From an uncultured Burkholderiales bacterium (GTDB lineage: Bacteria > Pseudomonadota > Gammaproteobacteria > Burkholderiales > Burkholderiaceae_D), in the NCBI GenBank assembly GCA_903836575.1, contig CAILRJ010000017.1, positions 1 to 32,843 of the forward strand: 32,843 nt of DNA, in the 5' to 3' direction. The notes under the pieces are model-generated. The model did not search any database. It saw only the letters and a program-made list of their open reading frames with translations, and was not told the DNA's origin. Positions within the stretch are counted from its first letter, which is position 1. Every line of letters begins with the position of its first letter. Both the position numbers and the translations under genes were made by a program. This document shows, one piece after another, positions 15,439 through 22,648 of this stretch.

Positions 15439-17532
15439 ATGATGAATACTCCCGATACTGAAATGACGCGGCCGTCGCATTCGGCATTCGCCGAACGCAG
15501 CCGGATCAGGGCCTTGCTGGAGATCGAGGCCGCGTTGGCCGGTGCGCTGGCACAGCACGGAGTCATCAGCACGGCGTCTGCCACACAGATCGCTGACTGC
15601 TGCAGACACGAGTTGATTTCTTCAGACCTGCCTCAGGAGGTCGTCCGGCAATTGACGGTTGCGGTGGCCGAGCGCGATACCGAGGCGGCCAATTACGTGC
15701 ACTGGGGTATGTCCTTGCAGGATCTCGCGGATACCGCGCTCGTGCTGCAATTGCGCGTGGCGCTTGACGATATCGAGGTGAACCTTGCCCGGTTTGTTGC
15801 CGTGCTGGCCGAGTCTGCCGATCGTCACCGGCATACTGCACAAGTCGGGCGGGTCGGCTTGCAGCATGGCTTGCCGATCACATTTGGTCTTAAAACCGCC
15901 GGGTGGCTCGACGCCTTGCTGCGCCATCAGCAGCGTCTGCAGACCTTGCGCTCGCGCTTGCTGATGCTGCAGTTTGGTGGAACCACGGGTACGCTGGCCA
16001 GCCTCGGTGATGCGGCACTGCCGGTAGCCAGCGCGCTGGCAGCGACGCTGGAGCTGAGCCTGCCTGACATGCCGTGGCACGGTCAGCGCGATCGTTTTGC
16101 CGAGGTGGCCACGACGCTGGGCTTGCTGGCTGGCTCCCTTGGCAAGATCGCCCATGACATGATCCTGCTCACCCAGACCGAAGTGGCGGAACTGGCTTTT
16201 CCAATGACTCCCGCGATCGGCTGGTCGTCCACGCTGGCTGCTACGCAGCAGGTGCCGGCGCTGGTCGCCGCCATGCTGACCGTAATGCTGCCTGATCATG
16301 AGGGCCAGATCGACCAGGATGGCGATGCTGCCGCGCGCATTCTGCCGCAGATTGTGGTGCTCTGTGCCGCTGCCATTGAGCAATTGCAGTTGCAGGCCAG
16401 TAGCATGAAGGTCGACGCTGCGCGCATGCAGGCCAATCTTGCGCTGACACGCGGGCGCATTCTGGCTGAGCCACTGACACTGGCACTTGCTCGCAAAATC
16501 GGTCGTCAATCTGCCGAGGCGCTGGTTGCACAGGCCAGCGAGCAGGCGGCACAAAGCGATCAGGATTTGCGTGATGTGCTCGATCAATACGGCGTGGTCA
16601 GCCTGCATTTCAGTGCACTCGAACTGGACCGCTTGCTTGAGCCGGCCAGCTACAGCGGCCAGTCGGCGAGTTTCGTTGATCGCGTCTTGCAGAGCTGGCA
16701 GCACTTTTCGGGCATTCCGGCCGTTACCGATCAAGCTCCCATACTATTTGCTACCGGCAAGATACCGCTGCATTACCGCATAGACGGACTCGATGGCGCA
16801 CCGTGGTTGATCTTGTTGAACGCACTGGGGACCGCGCTGACTATTTGGGAACCGCAGATGCCAATTTTTCAAGAGCATTTCCGCGTACTGCGTTATGACA
16901 CGCGTGGTCATGGCCAGTCAGTAATGTGTAATGGCGCGGCGTCGCTGGCCGAATTGGGGGAAGACGTGATTGGCTTGATGGATCACCTCGGTATCGCACG
17001 CGCCCATGTTTGCGGCAGTTCACTTGGTGGCATGACCGGTCTCTGGATGGCGATTCATCACCCTGCTCGCCTCGAGCGATTGGTGGTGTGCAACGCGGCG
17101 CCGTTGCTGGGCCCACCCTCGGTCTGGGACGGCTGGATCGAGCAGGTCCGCCAGCATGGAGTCAAGGCAGTCGTCCCGGCCTTGATCGAACGCTGGTTCA
17201 CGCGCGACTTCGAACGTCATGCGGCACATCAGGTCGGTGTCGTTCGGGAAATGCTGCTGCAGACCTCGCCTGCCGGTTTTATTGCCGCGTGCAGCGCGAT
17301 ACGCGACATGGACTTGCGCGATGGCTTGTCCCGTATCAGCGTGCCGACCCTCGTCATTGGCGGCAAGCGCGACCGGCTGACACCACCAACACAGACGCGC
17401 CGAATGGCCACGCAGATTAATGGTGCCAGCTACGTCGAACTCAACGCAGGGCATTTGCCCAATCGGGAAGTGGCGCAGCGCTTCAACGCCGAGGTGACAG
17501 ATTTTTTACTGGCCGGATCATCGCTCCCGTAG
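15439..17532 (+). CDS. Fused PcaB-like lyase and PcaD-like 3-oxoadipate enol-lactonase
   Basis: A 697-residue fusion. Residues ~1-430 resemble 3-carboxy-cis,cis-muconate cycloisomerase (PcaB, fumarase/aspartase superfamily), with YVHWGMSLQDLADT and GRVGLQHGLPITFGLK. Residues ~434-697 are an alpha/beta hydrolase like PcaD, with nucleophile Ser528 in GSSLG, the acid Asp in GGKRDRL and the base His in NAGHLP. Together these enzymes act in protocatechuate breakdown (beta-ketoadipate pathway). The superfamily signature GSSxMPxKxNP is replaced at 258-273 by a segment with IGWSSTLAATQQVP, so lyase activity is doubtful. No other pca genes are in view. The 3' end overlaps the opposite CesT-like gene by 50 bases. 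Confidence 0.82.
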   Translation: MMNTPDTEMTRPSHSAFAERSRIRALLEIEAALAGALAQHGVISTASATQIADCCRHELISSDLPQEVVRQLTVAVAERDTEAANYVHWGMSLQDLADTALVLQLRVALDDIEVNLARFVAVLAESADRHRHTAQVGRVGLQHGLPITFGLKTAGWLDALLRHQQRLQTLRSRLLMLQFGGTTGTLASLGDAALPVASALAATLELSLPDMPWHGQRDRFAEVATTLGLLAGSLGKIAHDMILLTQTEVAELAFPMTPAIGWSSTLAATQQVPALVAAMLTVMLPDHEGQIDQDGDAAARILPQIVVLCAAAIEQLQLQASSMKVDAARMQANLALTRGRILAEPLTLALARKIGRQSAEALVAQASEQAAQSDQDLRDVLDQYGVVSLHFSALELDRLLEPASYSGQSASFVDRVLQSWQHFSGIPAVTDQAPILFATGKIPLHYRIDGLDGAPWLILLNALGTALTIWEPQMPIFQEHFRVLRYDTRGHGQSVMCNGAASLAELGEDVIGLMDHLGIARAHVCGSSLGGMTGLWMAIHHPARLERLVVCNAAPLLGPPSVWDGWIEQVRQHGVKAVVPALIERWFTRDFERHAAHQVGVVREMLLQTSPAGFIAACSAIRDMDLRDGLSRISVPTLVIGGKRDRLTPPTQTRRMATQINGASYVELNAGHLPNREVAQRFNAEVTDFLLAGSSLP

Positions 17533-18010
17533 TTGCGGATTCTGCATGCGCCGTTGGTTGCAGGGTAACGGGAAGATCTTCGCTGCGCAGAAACCGTCGT
17601 CGGATGCCGATGTGGCCCGCCCGATGGTGCTTGTTGAAGTAATTGATACGCCGTGTCAACAAGCGCAGCAGGGTCAGCAAGGTGTCGGGCGTGTGGGCCG
17701 TCAGGGAAATTTTCTCGATCATGACGACGCTATCCTGATTTGGCGAAACACTAAACGTGCATTCGCGACTGCTGAGCATCATCATGTTTTCTTGCAATAG
17801 CAGGGGATACAGGGCGGCCTGTTCTTCGAGGTTGAACTGACCGAAATCGGCATACAGGAACAGTGCCCCGGAATCGGTAACGGGTTTGACCATCAACGTA
17901 AAGCCGACGCCATCAATCGTGATGGCACCACCATCGATGATTCGTTGGGGGACGTTGTCTCCAGTCAGGAGACACAGTCCCTCGATCAGCTGTTCGAATT
18001 CGGAATACAT
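17483..18010 (-). CDS. CesT-like (type III secretion chaperone family) protein A
   Basis: A 175-residue small soluble protein with the alpha-beta pattern of CesT/SycT-type secretion chaperones: an N-terminal helix (SEFEQLIEGLC), a strand pair around DGVGFTLMVKP and GALFLYADFG, a helix with YPLLLQENMMM, a strand FSVSPNQDSVVM, and a C-terminal helix (TPDTLLTLLRLL). A ~40-residue Arg/Thr-rich tail follows. The family identification rests on pattern, not a search. It diverges from a second CesT-like gene 162 bases away, and its last 50 bases overlap the PcaB-PcaD fusion. No type III secretion gene is in the window. Confidence 0.65.
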   Translation of the reverse strand: MYSEFEQLIEGLCLLTGDNVPQRIIDGGAITIDGVGFTLMVKPVTDSGALFLYADFGQFNLEEQAALYPLLLQENMMMLSSRECTFSVSPNQDSVVMIEKISLTAHTPDTLLTLLRLLTRRINYFNKHHRAGHIGIRRRFLRSEDLPVTLQPTAHAESATTGAMIRPVKNLSPRR

Positions 18011-18172
18011 GGTGTCCTCGGGGGCCGGGTTGCAGAGCAGAGTTTGTTGTCAATACGGCAGTAGGTGTGTGCTGGGAACGTGTGGTTCCATCCCCTGACT
18101 GATAACCAAGGTGCAGGAACCGGCACACCTTTCCGGTTACCTATCCCGGCATCATGGCGCCAAGGAGATCTG
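18011..18172. promoter_or_regulatory. Divergent intergenic region between the CesT-like pair
   Basis: These 162 bases separate two paralogous genes read in opposite directions, so they must contain both promoters and could be co-regulated. No convincing -35/-10 pair or operator palindrome was recognised by eye. Confidence 0.4.
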
Positions 18173-18589
18173 ATGGAACACCGTTTTGAAACCCTAGTCC
18201 GGGCTTTTTGCGAGCTCGAAAATTACAAGCAGCCGGAGCGTCTGCTGGAAGGAGAGTCGATCGAACTGCATGGCGTCGAGTTCTCGCTCCTGTACGACGA
18301 GGATATTGCTGTCGACGCAATGTATTTACGAATCGTGTTCGGTAATGCGCCGCTAAAAAACGAAACCGCGATTTATCGGGCGCTGCTCAAGGAAAATTAT
18401 GCAGGCTATTGCGGCAAGGGCCCGGGATTTTGCGTCTCGCCAGCATCCGGGCGGGTGTTGTTCCTGCTGAAGATGCCGTTGTGCGATGCCTCGCCCGCAA
18501 TGCTGCTCAATACAATATTGAGTTCCATAGGCAAAGTGAAGCAATGGCGGAGTACGTATTTTCTGACGTCGATGGCGCACCGTGATTAG
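18173..18589 (+). CDS. CesT-like (type III secretion chaperone family) protein B
   Basis: A 138-residue protein with the same layout as its divergent neighbour: EHRFETLVRAFCEL helix, HGVEFSLLYDED strands, an AIYRALLKENYAG helix matching the neighbour's YPLLLQENMM, a strand FCVSPASGRVLFLL, and a C-terminal helix ending before KQWRSTYFLT. The two look like distant paralogues. ATG 18173 has an AAGGAGA ribosome site; the longer frame from 18065 lacks similarity. CesT-fold proteins bind secreted effectors or partner proteins; the partner here is unknown. Confidence 0.65.
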   Translation: MEHRFETLVRAFCELENYKQPERLLEGESIELHGVEFSLLYDEDIAVDAMYLRIVFGNAPLKNETAIYRALLKENYAGYCGKGPGFCVSPASGRVLFLLKMPLCDASPAMLLNTILSSIGKVKQWRSTYFLTSMAHRD

Positions 18590-18629
18590 CGTTTTCCCGT
18601 TTTGTTCGGATCTTGAGGGCCAAAGAAGG

Positions 18630-19775
18630 TCACTGAATCCCGTCCGGATCCTGAGCCTGCAATAACTTACGTGATCGAAACGGAGACACCAGTTGTTCCA
18701 GATACGATTGCGGTGCTTGAAAATGATCGATCCCATAGCGGCGAGGCCAGCCCGGCGGAAGATGCACGGTACCGAACAAGCGATCCCATAACGGAAGGAA
18801 CTGGGCAAAGTTCTTGTCGAGTCCTTCGGCGTCCGACGCATGGTGCCAATGGTGATACTGAGGAGTCGATATCACCCAGCGCAAACCGGGAAAGCGCCAG
18901 CGGACGTTGGCATGAATAAAAACCGCATGGAATGAAACAAACACCAGATAGCTGTACAGAGCGGCGGGTGCAAAGCCGAGTACGAAGACGGGGATGAAGG
19001 CGACCGCACGGGTGAGCAAGGCATCGACGGGATGGATGCGCGAGCCTGCCAGCCAGTCCATCTCTGTGCTGCAGTGGTGGATTGCGTGGAAGCGCCAGAG
19101 CCATGGGATGTGGTGAAACGCCCGGTGGATCCAGTACGTGGCAAGATCAACGAGCGCGATCATTTCCATGAATTGCAGCCAGAGCGGCTGGGCAGCAATA
19201 ACTCGTTGAAAGTCGGGCTGCACGGCCCACGAAAACAGCACTTGCGCAGGAATCAGCGCGGCAAACGAGAGCAACTGGACACCGGCATGGCTGACAAAAA
19301 AATGCTTCAGGTCGATCTGCCATCCATGACGCAAGACCTTTTGCCTGTGCAGCCAGAACAGCGCTTCGACCGGTATGAAGATCACTCCCAGCACCAGCAG
19401 TTCAAGGACGAAGTAGTCCAGGCCGGCTGACCAGAATCGCATGGCTCCGACATCGAGCGCCTGCGCCTGCGGGCCACCCATCGCCATTGCCACGACGCCA
19501 AAAGTGATGCCGAGCAGGCCAAGGCGACGTGTGCGCATGCGCGTGACGATGATGCCGATCGCCCCGAGCACGAATGTTGCAAAAATACTGACCTGAAGGA
19601 TGGCTCTGCACAGATCGATGTGCGCCTTGTACAGAGGCAGCGCATCGCGTGTCACCAGCAGTTCCGGCAACAGAAAGCACAGTTCGGCGACGATACACAG
19701 CGCACCCAGAAGCGCCGAGGACAGCGCAGCGCGCTTGCCGATCGCGATGAGCAGAGGGGCGATTAGCGGCGCCAT
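18630..19775 (-). CDS. Membrane fatty acid hydroxylase/sterol desaturase superfamily protein
   Basis: A 381-residue polytopic membrane protein with a C-terminal fatty-acid hydroxylase (di-iron) domain. His clusters: HRAFHH (217-222), FHAIHH (229-234), HP (248), H283/H288 in SFHAVFIHAN, and YHHWHH (307-312). This superfamily covers sterol desaturases, fatty acid hydroxylases and alkylglycerol mono-oxygenase. The N-terminal ~100 residues form three or four extra spans. Start 19775 overlaps the preceding CarF-like gene by 13 bases; a longer frame would run deep into that gene. Substrate unknown; with an acyl desaturase, a CarF homologue and a lipid kinase upstream, an ether- or acyl-lipid is likely. 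Confidence 0.87.
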   Translation of the reverse strand: MAPLIAPLLIAIGKRAALSSALLGALCIVAELCFLLPELLVTRDALPLYKAHIDLCRAILQVSIFATFVLGAIGIIVTRMRTRRLGLLGITFGVVAMAMGGPQAQALDVGAMRFWSAGLDYFVLELLVLGVIFIPVEALFWLHRQKVLRHGWQIDLKHFFVSHAGVQLLSFAALIPAQVLFSWAVQPDFQRVIAAQPLWLQFMEMIALVDLATYWIHRAFHHIPWLWRFHAIHHCSTEMDWLAGSRIHPVDALLTRAVAFIPVFVLGFAPAALYSYLVFVSFHAVFIHANVRWRFPGLRWVISTPQYHHWHHASDAEGLDKNFAQFLPLWDRLFGTVHLPPGWPRRYGIDHFQAPQSYLEQLVSPFRSRKLLQAQDPDGIQ

Positions 19776-20389
19776 CGTCGAAGCAGGGCGTTGCACAGCG
19801 GGTTGAACCAGCCGTTCGCCATGCAGAAGTGTGAGTCGAACGGCGCCGTGTGATGCTGATGATGATGCCAGCCCGGCAAAATAAGATGGTGGCGCTGCGC
19901 CCAGCGAATGCTCGCGGGTACCGATACGTCCTCCATGTGCGCCCATTTGTGGCACTGGTTGGTTGCCAGCGCCCCGAGCGCAATCGACAGCAGGGTTGCC
20001 TGCAGCAGCATGGTGATTCCGCTCAGCGGCAACAGACTCGACGCGATGACGAATGGCAGCGCCGCAAAACAGCTTGCTCCGTGCGTCTCGACAAAGTCGT
20101 GTCGGGTCATCGCCTGAGGGTCGCCATGATGTTCACGAAACGGACGAATGAGCAACGTGCCGAGGATTGGCGTGTTGACACTGCCGAAAGAATCGCAGGC
20201 CCAATGCACGAGGCCGCTCAACAAGTCGGTGAGCAGCCACGCGACCGGTACGGCAATCGACAGGATCGGCACGAGTAGCCAGCCTGCCGCAACCGCGAGG
20301 CGCAATCCGCTCCAGCAGACAAGCAGCACGAACAGTGCGATCACAATCTGTTCGACGATCCGTTGCGGCGACGTTGTGGACGGGGTCAT
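19763..20389 (-). CDS. CarF/PEDS1 (TMEM189) family lipid desaturase
   Basis: A 208-residue membrane protein with the family hallmarks: DLLSGLVHWACDSFG (54-69), IRPFREHHGDP (81-91), HDFVETHG (97-104), NQCHKWAH (144-151) and a C-terminal HHHQHH (175-180) followed by a FCMANGWFN segment. The family includes animal plasmanylethanolamine desaturase and Myxococcus CarF, which form the vinyl ether bond of plasmalogens, and plant FAD4, which puts a trans double bond into phosphatidylglycerol acyl chains. Either activity is possible here. Start 20389 overlaps the upstream desaturase stop as ATGA; the end overlaps the hydroxylase-like gene. Confidence 0.85.
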   Translation of the reverse strand: MTPSTTSPQRIVEQIVIALFVLLVCWSGLRLAVAAGWLLVPILSIAVPVAWLLTDLLSGLVHWACDSFGSVNTPILGTLLIRPFREHHGDPQAMTRHDFVETHGASCFAALPFVIASSLLPLSGITMLLQATLLSIALGALATNQCHKWAHMEDVSVPASIRWAQRHHLILPGWHHHQHHTAPFDSHFCMANGWFNPLCNALLRRWRR

Positions 20390-21417
20390 GGTGCGCTGGC
20401 AATCCTGCGCAGGTGCGCTTGAATCGCGCACACCGCCGCGCGCCACGACACCCCGTTATAGGCGATTCCCTGCTTCTCAAAATGATGCCTGACGATGCTT
20501 TGTACGGCGGCAAGCCGGTGCGACGGCACTTTTGGAAACAGGTGATGCTCGATCTGGAAATTCAATCCTCCGAACAGCCAGTCCCACCGTGGCGCATTAA
20601 CGATGGTGCGCGAAGTGACTGTTTGATGCTCGAGGAATGAGAAATCAGAGACCTTTTTAATCAGTGGCATACCCATGTGATTGACCCAGAAGATCGCCGC
20701 CAGATACGGCCCGAGCAGGGTCAGCGGGATCAGATAGGTCAGCAGCGCCAGCGGTAACGAGACACCGAGCATCCCGCACGGAATGCCGAACCAGAGCCCG
20801 CCATGAAGCAGCAGTATCATGCTGTCAAGCCGGTAGCGGCGCGGATTACGCAACACGGCGGCTTGGGAAAGGCAGCGCTGGCTGTGACCGAACAGCAGTG
20901 ATAACAGCCAGATATGCGTGGTCTGGTAGCGGGTCAGGAATCTGCCGAATGGCGTTTTTCTGCGCCGCGATGCGTCGGTGAGCGAGACAACGAACTCGAC
21001 CATCAGGTCAGGATCCTGATCCTCGTCCTGACAGAACCGATGATGGGCCCGATGCCGCGTGATCCACTCGTCAAACGCCAGGCCCGTCAGCAGTGTCATG
21101 CTCAATTGGCCCAGCACCCGATTGAGGCGATCGTGCCGGCTGACAGCGCCGTGTCCGGCGTTGTGACCGATGAAAGCACATTGCGCGAGCAACAGCGCGA
21201 TAGCGGTGTAGACGCCAGCGAGCAACCAGAACGAGGGCGCCACCAGCCAGGCAGTGGCGAGTGCCGCACCGAGCATTGCGCACAGTGCGGCGAGCCTGAT
21301 GATGGTCGGTATAGCTGCGCTTGCGCAAAGCTGTTGCGCGTTGACGTCCTCGGACAGGGAGCACCACACTGCGTGTCCTTCCTGTTGACTTAATTTTGGC
21401 TGGATGGTGGTTTGCAT
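20386..21417 (-). CDS. Membrane fatty acid desaturase, front-end-like
   Basis: A 343-residue membrane di-iron desaturase. The three His boxes are HNAGH (85-89), HRAHH (122-126) and QIEHH (288-292). The Gln at the start of the third box is typical of front-end acyl desaturases (delta-5/6 type) and related acyl-lipid enzymes. There is no cytochrome b5 domain, so it relies on a separate electron donor. Several membrane spans flank the boxes. Start 21417 is 37 bases after the lipid kinase gene; an earlier in-frame start would overlap it. It is coupled to the CarF-like gene by ATGA. Confidence 0.9.
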   Translation of the reverse strand: MQTTIQPKLSQQEGHAVWCSLSEDVNAQQLCASAAIPTIIRLAALCAMLGAALATAWLVAPSFWLLAGVYTAIALLLAQCAFIGHNAGHGAVSRHDRLNRVLGQLSMTLLTGLAFDEWITRHRAHHRFCQDEDQDPDLMVEFVVSLTDASRRRKTPFGRFLTRYQTTHIWLLSLLFGHSQRCLSQAAVLRNPRRYRLDSMILLLHGGLWFGIPCGMLGVSLPLALLTYLIPLTLLGPYLAAIFWVNHMGMPLIKKVSDFSFLEHQTVTSRTIVNAPRWDWLFGGLNFQIEHHLFPKVPSHRLAAVQSIVRHHFEKQGIAYNGVSWRAAVCAIQAHLRRIASAP

Positions 21418-21454
21418 GGCGCGCTCTTTATCTGCTGGGTCAATAAAGTTGCCA

Positions 21455-22369
21455 TCAGGTGCCGGCATGGTCACTTGCTCCACTGAACAGCAAGGCACCG
21501 TGCAATACCGTGACGTTGCCCGGTGCAGGCAACGTCACTTCACCATCGCCTTCGAAAACGAGGCAGTCGGGTCCGGTATCAATATCGATGGACTGCGCAC
21601 GCGCGTGATGCACGAACGGTGCGTTCAGATGAAGGCCCAGATAAATAGCTGGCAACCATGCCAGCAGTTTTGCTCTGGATGCCGCTTCGACCACGACGAT
21701 ATCGGCCTGGCCATCGGTGGCGTCTGCTCTCGGCGCAATGCACATTCCTTTCCCGAAATGCGTGCTGTTGGCAACCACCACCATCGAGAAAAAACCTTCG
21801 CGCCAGAGTTGCCCATCGAGACAAATACGTGCCCACTTAGGCTTGTAGTCAATGAGTTCGCGCAGTGCCGCGACGAGAAACGAGCCTGTGTTTCGGTGCG
21901 TCAACGCGTTGACACGTTCCGCAACCATTGCCGTCATACCGATGGATGTCTCATTGATGAAATACCGTGACTGCGCGCCGCAACGCAGGCGCAATACATC
22001 GAGATGGCCGGCCCGTGCCTCGAGGGCTTGTGTCAATGCATGCAGCGGTTGCGTCTCAATGCCTAACCCGCGTGCGAGGTCCGAGCCGGTACCGACCGGG
22101 ATCAGTCCCAGGCAGCGCGTCGCATCGGGTGCGTCGGCCAGCATTACATTTAATGTCGTGTGGAGCGTGCCATCGCCACCGAGCACCACGATCCGGCGAA
22201 TCGCCGGCGTCAGTGCGTCAATGATGGCCTGGCGCGCGATGCTGGCATCGTCACAATACACAACGTTGGCAGTGCGCAGGCATGGGAGGCGCGCACGCAA
22301 CGATGACCAGACGCGACTGGCACGACCGGAGGCCGCTGCGGGATTGACGACGAACAAAACATTTTCCAT
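21455..22369 (-). CDS. Diacylglycerol kinase/lipid kinase family protein
   Basis: A 304-residue lipid kinase of the DAGK catalytic domain (YegS/DgkB/BmrU-like) family. It shows FVVNPAAASGRA at the N-terminus, the nucleotide-binding GGDGT at 64-68, and IPVGTGSDLARGL. Members phosphorylate diacylglycerol, sphingoid bases or related lipid alcohols with ATP at the inner face of the membrane. It is the first gene of the leftward lipid operon with three membrane oxygenases, so its substrate may be the backbone those enzymes modify. Confidence 0.88.
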   Translation of the reverse strand: MENVLFVVNPAAASGRASRVWSSLRARLPCLRTANVVYCDDASIARQAIIDALTPAIRRIVVLGGDGTLHTTLNVMLADAPDATRCLGLIPVGTGSDLARGLGIETQPLHALTQALEARAGHLDVLRLRCGAQSRYFINETSIGMTAMVAERVNALTHRNTGSFLVAALRELIDYKPKWARICLDGQLWREGFFSMVVVANSTHFGKGMCIAPRADATDGQADIVVVEAASRAKLLAWLPAIYLGLHLNAPFVHHARAQSIDIDTGPDCLVFEGDGEVTLPAPGNVTVLHGALLFSGASDHAGT

Positions 22370-22648
22370 TGTCGTGACGCGTTATCAGATCGGGTAGTCG
22401 GGGTTGCTTAGCGCGAAGGATTTTCTCAGCCAAGTCTACTTGGAAAAAGTAGCCGCTTGTCGTCAAGCTGCTGATTGCGGCACTTTAAACAACGCTATGG
22501 AGGAGTGCGCAATGGTTGGGCTAGGGATGGATAACAACGTCGCGGGTCAGCGTCCATGGCGGGCGCTGGCCCGCCTTGGCCGTCGCGGGAATGCGACAGA
22601 CAAGGCCCGCCCGGCCAGGTCATGGCGAGGCGGATTCACCGCATCACG
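22370..22648. other. Intergenic stretch with two GC-rich hairpins
   Basis: This 279-base gap between the M13 peptidase stop and the start of the lipid kinase gene holds no convincing gene. Two inverted repeats stand out: GGCGGGC-GCTG-GCCCGCC at 22558-22575 and GTCGC-GGGAAT-GCGAC at 22582-22597. Neither has a T tract on the minus strand, but they may serve to end the peptidase transcript. The promoter for the leftward lipid operon should lie near 22400-22450; no consensus was recognised. Confidence 0.4.

Noticed and set aside
15622-16734. 370-codon open frame on the minus strand
   Set aside because: Antisense to the PcaB-like half of the fusion; Gln/Arg/His-rich composition typical of a shadow frame.
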